From NCBI RefSeq assembly GCF_038637725.1, contig NZ_CP152052.1:3083501-3147500 (forward strand): DNA of 64,000 bases. Direction: 5' to 3'. The notes under the pieces are model-generated. The model searched no databases and was not told where the DNA came from. It saw nothing but the letters and a program-made list of their open reading frames with translations. Numbering within the stretch: position 1 is the first letter of the stretch; the number at the start of each line of letters is the position of its first letter. Made by a program: the position numbers and the translations under genes. Positions 38,112 through 47,104 of this stretch are shown one piece after another. Source of the DNA: Psychrobacillus sp. FSL H8-0483 (lineage in GTDB: Bacteria; Bacillota; Bacilli; Bacillales_A; Planococcaceae).

Positions 38112-39098
38112 ATGAAAATTAGCAGTAAAAAAAATACAGATAGACTAACTGAATACTTTACTCAAGTTATAACCTACACAAAAATTCAAAATAAATTAGG
38201 GCAATTTGATTTCAGTAAAGATTTAGAAATTATTACTAGAGATTTATTAAATAATTTATATGGATTAAATTTAAAACTACTAGAAACTGAGAAACAAAAT
38301 TATCCTAGTATCGATTTAGGAGATAAAAAAGGGAAATTAGCTGTACAGGTTACTTCCCAAAACACAAAACAAAAAGTTCAATCTACCTTAGATAATTTCA
38401 AAAAGTTAAAATTAGATAAACCTTATTCGAAGGGTGTAATTATCTGGATATGGACATTAGATAAAGCACCTACAGGCATTACTTCTACTGTTCCTTATCA
38501 GGTATTAACTCCTATAAATTTTTTAAATAATTTTAAGGCCCTTGAAGATTTAAGTACTCAAGTTAAGATTATAAATTATATGGAGAACAACTTTAGTATT
38601 TTAGAGGATAGATATACTAGAAGTATCTTATCAAATACTGAGCCAATTTCTGCTAACAACTTAGGAAAATTATATCAGTTTCTTGAACAAGCAGATTATG
38701 AAGTAGATCTTCCGTTGAAAAAGGATATTATAACTGCAATAAAATATCTTGCTACAAATCTTAAATTACTATCATCTATTGATCGTAATTTATTATTCGA
38801 ATGCTTAATCCAAGCTAAAAATATCGACAATGAATACCTCTTGCTTACTCAAGGTATGGGAATTCGAATTGTTGAATATAATCTTCTTGGTCCTTTCGAT
38901 AATTTGTGTGAATATGACTTTATTGAAAACGAATACGAATATGCCGACGGAACAAAATATGGTGCACGTTTAATTCTAGAATGTGTTGGAGTTAATTACC
39001 ATCTTGATTGGCTATGGGTAGTTCTAAAAAATTCTTTAACTATTCAAGAACTCGCTCTTCTAATAAGAGGAATGGATTTTAGGGTATTAGAAGAATAA
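38112..39098 (+). CDS. SMEK-domain-like protein, possible nuclease
   Basis: About 328 residues. The first 150 contain an opening helix pair and the segment NYPSIDLGDKKGKLAVQVTSQ, in which Asp, a beta-hairpin and V-Q-V-T-S recall the D-...-(E/Q)-x-K core of restriction-endonuclease-like folds. I associate this layout with the SMEK domain of bacterial conflict proteins. The C-terminal half (ANNLGKLYQFLEQADYEVDL onward) is unassigned and may sense a trigger. ATG at 38112 has AGGAGG seven bases upstream. A weak hairpin lies between this gene and the previous one. It is the third gene of the interval A cassette. Confidence 0.6.
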   Translation: MKISSKKNTDRLTEYFTQVITYTKIQNKLGQFDFSKDLEIITRDLLNNLYGLNLKLLETEKQNYPSIDLGDKKGKLAVQVTSQNTKQKVQSTLDNFKKLKLDKPYSKGVIIWIWTLDKAPTGITSTVPYQVLTPINFLNNFKALEDLSTQVKIINYMENNFSILEDRYTRSILSNTEPISANNLGKLYQFLEQADYEVDLPLKKDIITAIKYLATNLKLLSSIDRNLLFECLIQAKNIDNEYLLLTQGMGIRIVEYNLLGPFDNLCEYDFIENEYEYADGTKYGARLILECVGVNYHLDWLWVVLKNSLTIQELALLIRGMDFRVLEE

Positions 39099-39107
39099 AT
39101 TCCAATT

Positions 39108-39147
39108 AAAATAAAGAGGGGATGATATTTCTTCATCTCCCTTTACT
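39108..39147. terminator. Shared terminator between convergent genes
   Basis: An imperfect hairpin (AAAG.GGGATG / CATCTCCCTTT) lies between the SMEK-like gene (plus) and the GNAT gene (minus). Confidence 0.6.
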
Positions 39148-39152
39148 TTATC

Positions 39153-39611
39153 TCAAGAAAGTTCCTTAACTAGCTCTAAATCAACCATTTGTCTTTTAGC
39201 TAAATTAGTAGCAAATTCTTTAGTTTTTAATGTATTTGTAAAAATCAATTTATATCCCTTACTATATAACCAATCTATCATTTTAACAGCATTGGGATTG
39301 GTAGATTGTATGATTGCTACCATATTATAAACGCCCTGGCACTTGACGATATGCTCTAATTCTTCAATAATCTGTGAACCTAAGCCATCCCGCCGATACT
39401 CTTCTCCAACTACTAGTGAAATTTCAAAACCATTTGAAGTGTAATCCCCCCAAGCAAAACCACAGGTCTCACCATTTTCATTTATCGTTTTCCACCAATG
39501 ATCACCTAAGGGAGCATTTAAAGTAATATTCTCAAAATCAAATGTTCCTAAATCTACTTGGTTAAAAATCTTTTCTTTTACTTTATCCCAAATCGGATTG
39601 TTTTCTTCCAT
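39153..39611 (-). CDS. GNAT family N-acetyltransferase
   Basis: About 152 residues with one GNAT fold. The acetyl-CoA pyrophosphate loop is EEYRRDGLGSQIIEELEH (R-R-x-G-x-G), after the strand GFEISLVV; then MVAIIQSTNPNAVKMIDWLYSKGYKLIF gives the usual N-x-x-(A)-x-x-x-Y segment. The substrate is unknown. ATG at 39611 is given; AGAGGTG lies upstream around 39635, and an in-frame GTG there overlaps it, so a slightly longer product is possible. It is the last gene of interval A, near its right end, and convergent to the three-gene cassette. Confidence 0.8.
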   Translation of the reverse strand: MEENNPIWDKVKEKIFNQVDLGTFDFENITLNAPLGDHWWKTINENGETCGFAWGDYTSNGFEISLVVGEEYRRDGLGSQIIEELEHIVKCQGVYNMVAIIQSTNPNAVKMIDWLYSKGYKLIFTNTLKTKEFATNLAKRQMVDLELVKELS

Positions 39612-39699
39612 AATTCGATAAATTATAACAATCACCTCTACTTTTAACGTAATTCAATTTATAACTAATATTAAAACTACTAATAGGGATACACAAGAA

Positions 39700-39721
39700 T
39701 TTAACTACGATTTTAACTACG
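39700..39721 (+). repeat. Paired integrase arm-like repeats, right end of interval A
   Basis: TTTAACTACG at 39700-39709 and again at 39712-39721. The matching pair at the right end of interval B is 55228-55248. No integrase gene precedes the interval A pair. Confidence 0.6.
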
Positions 39722-39758
39722 AATGAGTGATATTAGATGACATTCTTTGATAATGCAA

Positions 39759-39796
39759 AAACGCCAAAACCCTTATATATCAAGGATTTTGACGTT
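39759..39796. terminator. Hairpin before attachment site 2
   Basis: AACG.CAAAA.CCTT pairs with AAGG.TTTTG.CGTT. It is homologous in place to the hairpin after the integrase gene at 55293-55317. Confidence 0.6.
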
Positions 39797-39822
39797 CATT
39801 GAAATTCTATGAAATTCATTTA

Positions 39823-39844
39823 TGGAGACGGCGGGAGTCGAACC
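39823..39844 (-). other. Attachment site 2, tmRNA 3'-end-like copy
   Basis: The minus strand reads GGTTCGACTCCCGCCGTC then TCCA, the exact form of a Bacillus tmRNA T-loop and acceptor end. Identity with tmRNA stops just before GGTTCGA, which places the recombination core in the last 22 bases of ssrA. It separates intervals A and B. Confidence 0.8.
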
Positions 39845-39907
39845 AGCCCTCTCATAAAATGCTATAATACCAGTGTTTATGAGGGTTTATAGCTGCTGTT
39901 AAAAATG

Positions 39908-39929
39908 TTTGACTACGCTTTTGACTACG
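39908..39929 (+). repeat. Paired integrase arm-like repeats, left end of interval B
   Basis: TTTGACTACG at 39908-39917 and 39920-39929. The flanking 80 bases (ATGCTATAA..AC.AGTGTTT and TTTATAGCT.CTGT) align with the left end of interval A. Confidence 0.65.
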
Positions 39930-40141
39930 TTTAATAAAAAATCAGTTGCGGGGAGCAGTAATTATTTTATACCAAGTGCTTGCGATGTTCCTATGTGTTT
40001 AAAGTCATTATTTACCATCGATACAAGTTTATTACTAACATTACTCAAATAGTTACGTTTATCCCTTATTAACTAAAGCACCTGTTACTCAAAGTACATT
40101 TCTTTATAAATCGTCTTTATTATCTATTTAACTATCACTAT

Positions 40142-41464
40142 TCAATTTTCCAAAATGCGGTCATCTGTTATTGATAAAGTAACAATTATTTCGATATCTT
40201 CCTCCTCATTATCCTGGTGTGGATTAGGATGACTCCTAAATAAATAAAAATCATATTCTTCCATAAGCGCATGATAAAATTCATCCGTTAATTCAAGAGC
40301 TATAAAATTATCTATAGTCTTTTTTAACAGTCCAAGATCATCATCAAAAAGTTCGTCTATTACCTCTGATTCCTCTATTTTATTTCCCCATAAACCTTCG
40401 TCCAATTTAGCGGAATCAAAACCATCCACAATTTCTTCGGCATACTTGTCAAGCAGAGAGGTTAATATTGAAATCAAATAATTATTTGTGAGTTTAGCAA
40501 GGTATTTAGCATTTTCTGGGAAGCTATATACCTCTTTTATATCATTTAACTCTTGGTCTGTTATTTTAAGATTTAATGCAGTATCATTTAATAGTTCACG
40601 AACTATTCCATAACCAAATCTAAATTCATTTATAGAATTATAATCTTGTAATGTAAGGTATGAAAAGTAGGAATCCTCTTTATCAAGTACAATTTCACAC
40701 ATTAGGCATTCCCCTGTGTAACCCTTTTCGTCCAGATTATCCAATATGATATTTTCTTTAACAAAAAAAGGTTTTTCACAACAAGGACATTTGTGGTAGG
40801 TAATATATGCTTCTTTTTTTATTTGTTGTTGTTTGCTTTGAAAGTCTCCTGATGTCAAAATACTTTTAAATCTTGCTTTTCCTTCAACAAACTTTTTGTA
40901 CAGTGTAAAGAATCTAATGAATTTCCAAATATGTAATTCTTTCACCTGAGTGCTACCTATTAGGTTTAAATTATTCTCCCTTATAAAGGAAGAAAAGTGT
41001 GGTATTAGTTCTTTATATATTGGGAAGACGACTGTTACAACTTGTGTAATTAGATAATTTATTTGTTTTCCTGTCAGATCATATTCATGGTGAGTTATAG
41101 CATTTCTAACGCTATTTAGGTGTTCAAAACTCCCATACTCACTTTCACTCAACTTTAAGTTATTCAAAACTACAGCTCTTTGAATAGCTTCCATAAAAGT
41201 AATAGTATTTCCTTTAAAGTCTTGCTTACCTTTATTTTTAATAATATTCATTTGAACAGTAAAATACTCTTTTAGGTCATCATATATTAGTAAATCGTTT
41301 TGTTGCCCAATCATATATTTAAAGAGCGTTTCAGTTGAATGATGTAAACTCAATACTATTTCTTTTGCTACATATTCTCTTTCGATATCATGAAGAGAAT
41401 CTAACGTTTTTAAATTTTCTATTGCTTTTTTGAATGAATGTAAACCGTTGTCAATTAGATTCAT
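40142..41464 (-). CDS. HEPN-domain protein with zinc ribbon, predicted RNase effector
   Basis: About 440 residues. The N-terminal 160 are helical and contain the HEPN RNase motif R-x4-H as VRNAITHH (R120, H125). A central four- to five-cysteine ribbon follows: KCPCCEKPFF (C226, C228, C229) and GECLMC (C253, C256). The C-terminal third is acidic and unassigned. HEPN proteins with this motif are metal-independent RNases in toxin-antitoxin, abortive-infection and restriction contexts. The start ATG at 41464 has AAGGA nine bases upstream and begins right at the HEPN helix; a GTG at 41512 lacks a site. It is the gene downstream of the restriction enzyme, so it may be a back-up effector (inference). 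Confidence 0.72.
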   Translation of the reverse strand: MNLIDNGLHSFKKAIENLKTLDSLHDIEREYVAKEIVLSLHHSTETLFKYMIGQQNDLLIYDDLKEYFTVQMNIIKNKGKQDFKGNTITFMEAIQRAVVLNNLKLSESEYGSFEHLNSVRNAITHHEYDLTGKQINYLITQVVTVVFPIYKELIPHFSSFIRENNLNLIGSTQVKELHIWKFIRFFTLYKKFVEGKARFKSILTSGDFQSKQQQIKKEAYITYHKCPCCEKPFFVKENIILDNLDEKGYTGECLMCEIVLDKEDSYFSYLTLQDYNSINEFRFGYGIVRELLNDTALNLKITDQELNDIKEVYSFPENAKYLAKLTNNYLISILTSLLDKYAEEIVDGFDSAKLDEGLWGNKIEESEVIDELFDDDLGLLKKTIDNFIALELTDEFYHALMEEYDFYLFRSHPNPHQDNEEEDIEIIVTLSITDDRILEN

Positions 41465-41539
41465 ATATAAGTCCTTCTTCCTACGGAATTTATCAATTGT
41501 TGAGTTGGACACATTTTTTGTAATACCTTAATCGTGTCC

Positions 41540-41611
41540 CTGTGTTAGAAACATTCACGTTAATTCAAACGAACGTGAATATTTTGAATTTAATATTTGT
41601 TTCTGACACAG
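41540..41611. repeat. Nested inverted repeat upstream of the HEPN gene
   Basis: Outer arms CTGTGTTAGAAAC (41540-41552) and GTTTCTGACACAG (41599-41611) match at 12 of 13. Inner arms ATTCACGTT (41553-41561) and AACGTGAAT (41572-41580) match perfectly. It fills the gap between the restriction gene stop and the HEPN gene start. Confidence 0.7.
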
Positions 41612-41672
41612 AGAAGAAATTAAATTGATTAGATTTTTTTCTTTGAAATTATATTTCTTTTGGATGGATGAA

Positions 41673-44600
41673 TTAATTAATTTTGTGAACAACATATTCC
41701 ATTGGACGTATTATGCTTTCAATCATATTGATTTCAGCCTCTGTACATTTATATCTTTCATAAAGTTCTTCATCTGTCCATGTAATCGTATAATCTAAAT
41801 ATGGAACAAAACGGAAGTTGTTTTTTGAAATATTCATTGAAGAATATGTTTCATGTAATAAGAATCTCGTAAATCTCAATGTCATATACTTTGCAAAATT
41901 GATAGCTTCCACTTCTGTATCAAAAGCAGATAATAAAAGATAGGAATCTGTAAATACAGAGCCTGGGTATAATACCTGTATAGTTGATGTAACCCTATAT
42001 CCGACTTTTGGATCAACCCCAACCTCTCCACCACGTGGAACAACTTTTCCAATCATAACTTTATACTTTGAAATCAAATCTTGTCCTTTAATAACTTGAG
42101 TTTTGTTAATGTATGTTATTCCCATGCTATTACTTTTTTGACTACTGAATAGGGCAACATTATGCTTATTATCAGATTTTTCATTTCCTCGGCAATCAGA
42201 TGAAATTCCAAATACATTCCTTGCATAAACAATAGAATCCATTTTAACATCCGCACTTTTTTCTATGCGCTTAATGAGTTGAATTGCATTATTATTACGT
42301 ATGAAAATATCATACTCTGATAAATCTCGTATGAGTGTAGTGACATCATCTCCACGTATTGATGTGACATTACATTTCCCACTGTATTCGTTATCCCAAA
42401 GAAAATAATTAATTCCACCTACTACAGCTACACCTTTGAATAAGACATCATTATCTGCGTAGTCAATTATTTTACATAATCTTGTATCATGTAGCATTGA
42501 GTTTCTAAAATCGTCAAGTCCTTTGCCTCCAGCAAACCATCGAGAAGGAGTTATCATTGATATATAGTGGGGATTGAGTTCTTTGGCTTGTTCAATGAAT
42601 AAATGGTAAATAGGTTTTGAACTATAGCCTTTGCCACCCCCATCCATAATATTATATGGTGGGTTTCCAATTATTGCGTCAAATTTCATATCGTTTCCTT
42701 TCTTCCAGTAAGAACCTTTAATGATTTTGTTAGTGAATAGTTTAGGCTTATTAGTAATCGTATTAATCAAATCATCAAAATAGTGAGCATTTACTTTTTC
42801 ATCATAATACCCGACAAGAGTTCTTTTGGTTATAGCTTTTGCCATTGGTGTCATACATACAACGAAGATATTTTTCATCACTGTCTCCGTCCATATTTCT
42901 CTTTTCTTTTCAAGTGTCAGCTCATCATCTAAAAACTTATTACATTTTTCCCTATAAACACTATAGGTAGCATAGAGCGGATACAGGCCTGTCTTGGAAT
43001 TAATTTCCAAAACATGGCAATCCTCTTTACCAAAGACATCTTTTGTTACCTGCCCACGGTCTACAAAACGAGGACTATCAAGCGTTTCCCTATAATCTTC
43101 ATCCCAGAAGTTCCATCCGCCAAGACAGTCGGACATATGCATATTCACGACACGCCACGGAGTCAGAACAGTCTCTTTGTCAGGATTCTTGAAATTACTA
43201 AACAGGCTTGCAATCTTCTTTACACGCTCAGTCGGTTCCAATGTATCTGCTTCCTTAGCAATATTACGGATTCTGCGTCCGGCAGCAATAAAGATTTCCT
43301 CATCATAGTATTTCTGAAATTCACGAAACTTCACTTTTGTTACTCCGTCCGGCATAAACAGGTCCCAAGACGAGTCATCTACTACATCCACGAATTTATC
43401 AAGGGAAATCTCTTCGTCGTAAGGAATATCTGCACCATAAATCAGCAACGGCATACGGATAGAAATGCCACGGAGAATGGATATAGCGTCGTTACGAAGA
43501 TTTTTCATCTTCTTTAATTCTTCTAGACGAGCCTTTTCCTCAGGAGTAAGTTCTTTCTTAGGTTTTTTCTTAAGCTTTTCGGTTTCCTCATATTCCTCGT
43601 TTGTGAGCCCCTGGCTATTTACCGTTATTTCTTTCTGCTTTGAAGCCGCCTTTGATTTTCCAATAATTCCTTTCAGCTCATCAAATTTCTTGATATCAAC
43701 GTCCTGCAGTTTAAATAGCTCGTCATTGTACAGATTTGTATCATCAAATCCATTTCGAACAACTTTATCTGCATATGCTCTTTTTAACTGTTGGAGGAGC
43801 TTCTGTGCACTGTATTCCTGCATTTCAGAGCCAGATACGGAGATGACAGGACAGTAATTCAAAAATTTGCCCATAATCTGCTTATCAGCAATCTTAGTCT
43901 TTCCTGCCTTTGCAGAAATAGAAACAGCACTGGCGATCATTTTCAGAGTCCGATCTGGTGCAAAATCAAATACATATGCTGTATCTTTGATTTTTCCATC
44001 GTCATTGCATGGTGATTGGACTCGGAATATAGTTTGTAGGTAGTTTGCTGCTGAAGTTGAATAAGAACCTGACAGCATAAATACTGCGGTCCATTCCTTT
44101 ACCGTAACTCCGGTAGTCAATTTTCCGCAGGACAGAGTGATTGTATAATTGTCTTTTCCTGCATCTTTGATGGCTTTGCGAACCTTAGATAATGCTTCCT
44201 CATATTTCTCTTCTTCGTCTCCAGAGCCTGCGACATTTACGATATCAAACATTCCATTTCCGAAGATTGGATGCTTGAGCATCAGTTTCTTTAAAGCACG
44301 AGCCTCTTTTACACCGGGAACCATCCACAAAGAGTGTTTGAACAGAGCTCTGTACCCTTCATTTGCATATGGATAGCAACTCTTAATATCTTCTTTGGTC
44401 ATAAGATTCATAAAACTCCATATATCTGCTTCATGTACAAAATCGCCTTGCTGTGCTGTAGCAGGCATACCAGCATAATCCTGGCTAAAATCGCCAGTCC
44501 ATGTACGGAAAAATTCATGGAAGTTGAATGCCTTATCTTCAAACGTGAGGTAATTCTTGCTGGCGAGGATGTCTCCCAGACTGTATGTATAGATTTTTAT

Positions 44601-45692
44601 TTCTGGCAGTTCATCATAAGGATTGGAATCACCAAAATGGAGTTTATCCCATTCGGATTTACTTTCCTGCTCCATGATATAATCCCATGTATAGATGGAT
44701 TCCTCATCAAAATCCGTCAAAATATTGAATGGGGTTCCAGATAATGCAAGGAACTTAGTTCCGGAACCTACTTTTACTACTGCCTTAACTGTATCCTCAC
44801 CTAGGGCAGTAGTAGTTCCCTCATGAGCCTCATCTACTATTACGCAATCCCATTGTGTCTTGAATACTTCACTGTTCTTATTAAACTTTCCACCGACTTC
44901 AAAAGAACCTCTCAAATCCTGTACAGAAGCAAAATAAACGAATTTTTTTCCAGACTGGAGTAATTGTCCAACATTATATCCATTGACCTTAGAACCGTAA
45001 ATATAGTCTTTTTCACCATGAAAAATCTTAGTAAAGTCCTCGTACCATCCAGCATTAACTACTGGTCGATGTGTAATTATTATAGTCTTTTCAAATTTAC
45101 ATTGCTTAACGACTTCCAGTGCACAGACTGTCTTACCAAACCTCATTTTTGCATTCCAAAGCATTCTATCTGCCTTTTTAAATTGCTTAACAGTCTTTGC
45201 AATGGCTTCAACCTGTTCTGGTCTAAAGATGATAGGGGTGTGCATTACAACGTCTGAATTGCTTAAATTCGCAACGTTCTTCTTTACAGCATCAATTGCT
45301 TTCTTTGCTGTCTCTAAATCAACTTTAAACCATTCTAGCCCGGTTGATTCACCGATTGCAACATTGTTTATGCCCGAGTTCTTCAAGACATCATGCACAT
45401 TGTGATCACGGAAAGCTTTTAATTTTATTGTGCCATCCTTTTCACGTATAGTTCTTATAGCAACCTCTGTATGAAGTAAATGAGGGGTAAATCCAGCCGT
45501 ATTGGTATATGATTTGATACGTTTTAACGCAGCCTGATTCAGTTCACGGCTATTTGGTGTCAACATGTCAATCTGTGTGTCCGTATGCAGTGTGGCATCA
45601 CCGATTTTTACCAAGTCTTTGTGGGCACCATCATCAATCGTAAAAACATAGATGACTTTATACTCAAAAGCATTCTTAAAACTATTATCCAT
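41673..45692 (-). CDS. Single-chain restriction enzyme: GIY-YIG-like nuclease, SF2 helicase, N6-adenine methyltransferase
   Basis: 1339 residues. Residues about 10-145 resemble the T5orf172/GIY-YIG nuclease (VIYVFTIDDG, LVKIGDA, and EWFKVDLETAK). Residues about 165-640 are an SF2 helicase: Walker A-like AKMRFGKT near 177, DEAH near 284, LSGTP near 316, and QTIFRVQSP. Residues about 870-1180 are a gamma-class methyltransferase with TPWRVVNMHMSD, VLEINSKTGLYPLY and NPPY near 1008. The C-terminus is the likely target-recognition part. The layout recalls type ISP enzymes, but with a GIY-YIG instead of an Mrr nuclease. GC content appears higher over the helicase part than over the last 1 kb, suggesting exchange of the recognition domain. 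ATG at 45692 has GGAGG nine bases upstream. Confidence 0.85.
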   Translation of the reverse strand: MDNSFKNAFEYKVIYVFTIDDGAHKDLVKIGDATLHTDTQIDMLTPNSRELNQAALKRIKSYTNTAGFTPHLLHTEVAIRTIREKDGTIKLKAFRDHNVHDVLKNSGINNVAIGESTGLEWFKVDLETAKKAIDAVKKNVANLSNSDVVMHTPIIFRPEQVEAIAKTVKQFKKADRMLWNAKMRFGKTVCALEVVKQCKFEKTIIITHRPVVNAGWYEDFTKIFHGEKDYIYGSKVNGYNVGQLLQSGKKFVYFASVQDLRGSFEVGGKFNKNSEVFKTQWDCVIVDEAHEGTTTALGEDTVKAVVKVGSGTKFLALSGTPFNILTDFDEESIYTWDYIMEQESKSEWDKLHFGDSNPYDELPEIKIYTYSLGDILASKNYLTFEDKAFNFHEFFRTWTGDFSQDYAGMPATAQQGDFVHEADIWSFMNLMTKEDIKSCYPYANEGYRALFKHSLWMVPGVKEARALKKLMLKHPIFGNGMFDIVNVAGSGDEEEKYEEALSKVRKAIKDAGKDNYTITLSCGKLTTGVTVKEWTAVFMLSGSYSTSAANYLQTIFRVQSPCNDDGKIKDTAYVFDFAPDRTLKMIASAVSISAKAGKTKIADKQIMGKFLNYCPVISVSGSEMQEYSAQKLLQQLKRAYADKVVRNGFDDTNLYNDELFKLQDVDIKKFDELKGIIGKSKAASKQKEITVNSQGLTNEEYEETEKLKKKPKKELTPEEKARLEELKKMKNLRNDAISILRGISIRMPLLIYGADIPYDEEISLDKFVDVVDDSSWDLFMPDGVTKVKFREFQKYYDEEIFIAAGRRIRNIAKEADTLEPTERVKKIASLFSNFKNPDKETVLTPWRVVNMHMSDCLGGWNFWDEDYRETLDSPRFVDRGQVTKDVFGKEDCHVLEINSKTGLYPLYATYSVYREKCNKFLDDELTLEKKREIWTETVMKNIFVVCMTPMAKAITKRTLVGYYDEKVNAHYFDDLINTITNKPKLFTNKIIKGSYWKKGNDMKFDAIIGNPPYNIMDGGGKGYSSKPIYHLFIEQAKELNPHYISMITPSRWFAGGKGLDDFRNSMLHDTRLCKIIDYADNDVLFKGVAVVGGINYFLWDNEYSGKCNVTSIRGDDVTTLIRDLSEYDIFIRNNNAIQLIKRIEKSADVKMDSIVYARNVFGISSDCRGNEKSDNKHNVALFSSQKSNSMGITYINKTQVIKGQDLISKYKVMIGKVVPRGGEVGVDPKVGYRVTSTIQVLYPGSVFTDSYLLLSAFDTEVEAINFAKYMTLRFTRFLLHETYSSMNISKNNFRFVPYLDYTITWTDEELYERYKCTEAEINMIESIIRPMEYVVHKIN

Positions 45693-45697
45693 AATTT

Positions 45698-46624
45698 TCA
45701 GCCTCCGTTTACCATGGATTGAAACTCTAAACTGTAATTTGAACGCCAGTCAAATATTTTACAATGAATAGGACAACCTTTTTCTTCTTCCATATCGAAC
45801 AGTGACATCTGTACAAAAGCAGGTTTTGCCTCACTATACGGTGCTGTTAATGTCAGCCCATCCATCTGCCATATGTTCCACGAGATAATAATTGCTATCT
45901 TCTTTAGCTGCTCTAACGTAGGTTCATGGCCGAATTTGTATAGCATGTTATCTATAAACGTATATAACAGATTCTCTCTTGCTAGTAATATGTTATCTCC
46001 CTGATACTCATAACCATAAGTGCTTTGGTAAGCCCTAATTATCCATTTATACCAGTCAGCCTCGTAGTCAGTATTCTCGTTGACAACTCTGAGTTTCCGA
46101 TCCAGAAGCCCTATTCTGTCTTTTACAGGGATGGATTTTCCAGATACCGTGTCATATCTGCTTACCAGATACGGAGCCTCACCGCAGCTCACTTCAAGCC
46201 GTCTGGAATCAACATAATGCTCCCATGTCTTGCCTTCAGGAAATGCAATTGGTTCTTCGTTAGTAATCCATCCGTTATCTACAATATGATTAAATACATC
46301 TTTTCTGCCAAACCATGCTTCATCAACAAGATTGTTCTGCTCATTGCAAATCCATGACGGAGTGAATACCTCAGCTTTGTCTCTTGTACGTTTAGACTGC
46401 TCAGCCTGATCCTTTGATACTCTCGGCTGAATGATGTTCGTATGTGAACCGATAATCAAATCTGGTTTGATCTCACATTCCGCAGCATAATCAAAACCAT
46501 ACTGTTTATAATTGTCAGTCGCCCATCTGATGTTGTGCTCTGTCGTCTTATCTTTTAAAAGGAGATTCAACAAAGCAGGACTTCGTTCTTCAATATTCTG
46601 TTCATTGATATCTCTAGTATCCAC
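45698..46624 (-). CDS. Methyltransferase-like partner subunit of the restriction system
   Basis: About 308 residues. It resembles the N-terminal part of N6-adenine methyltransferases: KAEVFTPSWICN (motif X-like), RLEVSCGEAPYLVSRYDT (motif I-like SAM loop) and QGDNILLARENLLYTF (motif III-like). No N-P-P-Y catalytic motif is present, so it may not methylate alone. It lies five bases upstream of the large restriction gene on the same strand and surely is co-expressed with it. The start GTG at 46624 has AAGGAG six bases upstream. Annotation as a restriction subunit M is common for such proteins, from memory; its role may be DNA recognition or SAM sensing. Confidence 0.75.
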   Translation of the reverse strand: MDTRDINEQNIEERSPALLNLLLKDKTTEHNIRWATDNYKQYGFDYAAECEIKPDLIIGSHTNIIQPRVSKDQAEQSKRTRDKAEVFTPSWICNEQNNLVDEAWFGRKDVFNHIVDNGWITNEEPIAFPEGKTWEHYVDSRRLEVSCGEAPYLVSRYDTVSGKSIPVKDRIGLLDRKLRVVNENTDYEADWYKWIIRAYQSTYGYEYQGDNILLARENLLYTFIDNMLYKFGHEPTLEQLKKIAIIISWNIWQMDGLTLTAPYSEAKPAFVQMSLFDMEEEKGCPIHCKIFDWRSNYSLEFQSMVNGG

Positions 46625-46639
46625 ATTTAACTCCTTCAA

Positions 46640-47104
46640 AGGTTCTTATAATCTTATACTTTTCACCTTCATTATACATTTAAAGTGTTAAGAAATACAT
46701 CTAATCCCTTTGCAAAGTAGTGTTTATGATCAAGTTAAACTACTACTATCGATATCAGGAAGTTTCTCATAAAAATTAACTAGAGTTTTTTTGGAGGACA
46801 ATTATCAATACCTTGAATATCAATCGGTTACCTATTTCAATTTGAAATGAATGTCTCTATAGATTTGTTCCTAAGTTTGAGCCTCGAAAAAAAAATCGAT
46901 AATTACAGATGCATTATCATAGTCTAAAAATACCACTCATAATCGATGTTATGGGCGGTTGCTTTCTAGCAGATCTTTTAACATCGGCTAAAGTGTAAGC
47001 AAGTAAAAAACTTCTCTAACTGCTATCCGGGTATGGTAAAATATGCGGTAAATCTGTAAAGCTGTACACTAGGGCAACTTAATTTCATTGGAGGTTAATG
47101 ATAT
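46640..47104. other. Intergenic region between restriction operon and small basic gene
   Basis: No supported gene. It should contain the minus-strand promoter of the restriction operon and the plus-strand promoter of the small gene at 47105; a GGTAAAATA string near 47035 is a candidate -10 for the latter. Confidence 0.35.

Noticed and set aside
35546-39844. tRNA genes at the TTCGACTCCC sites
   Set aside because: Only the T-loop and acceptor 3' strand are present; no D-arm or anticodon arm upstream, so they are att fragments.
43014-45405. Several plus-strand frames opposite the restriction gene
   Set aside because: They are the complement of a well-supported 1339-residue gene with clear motifs.
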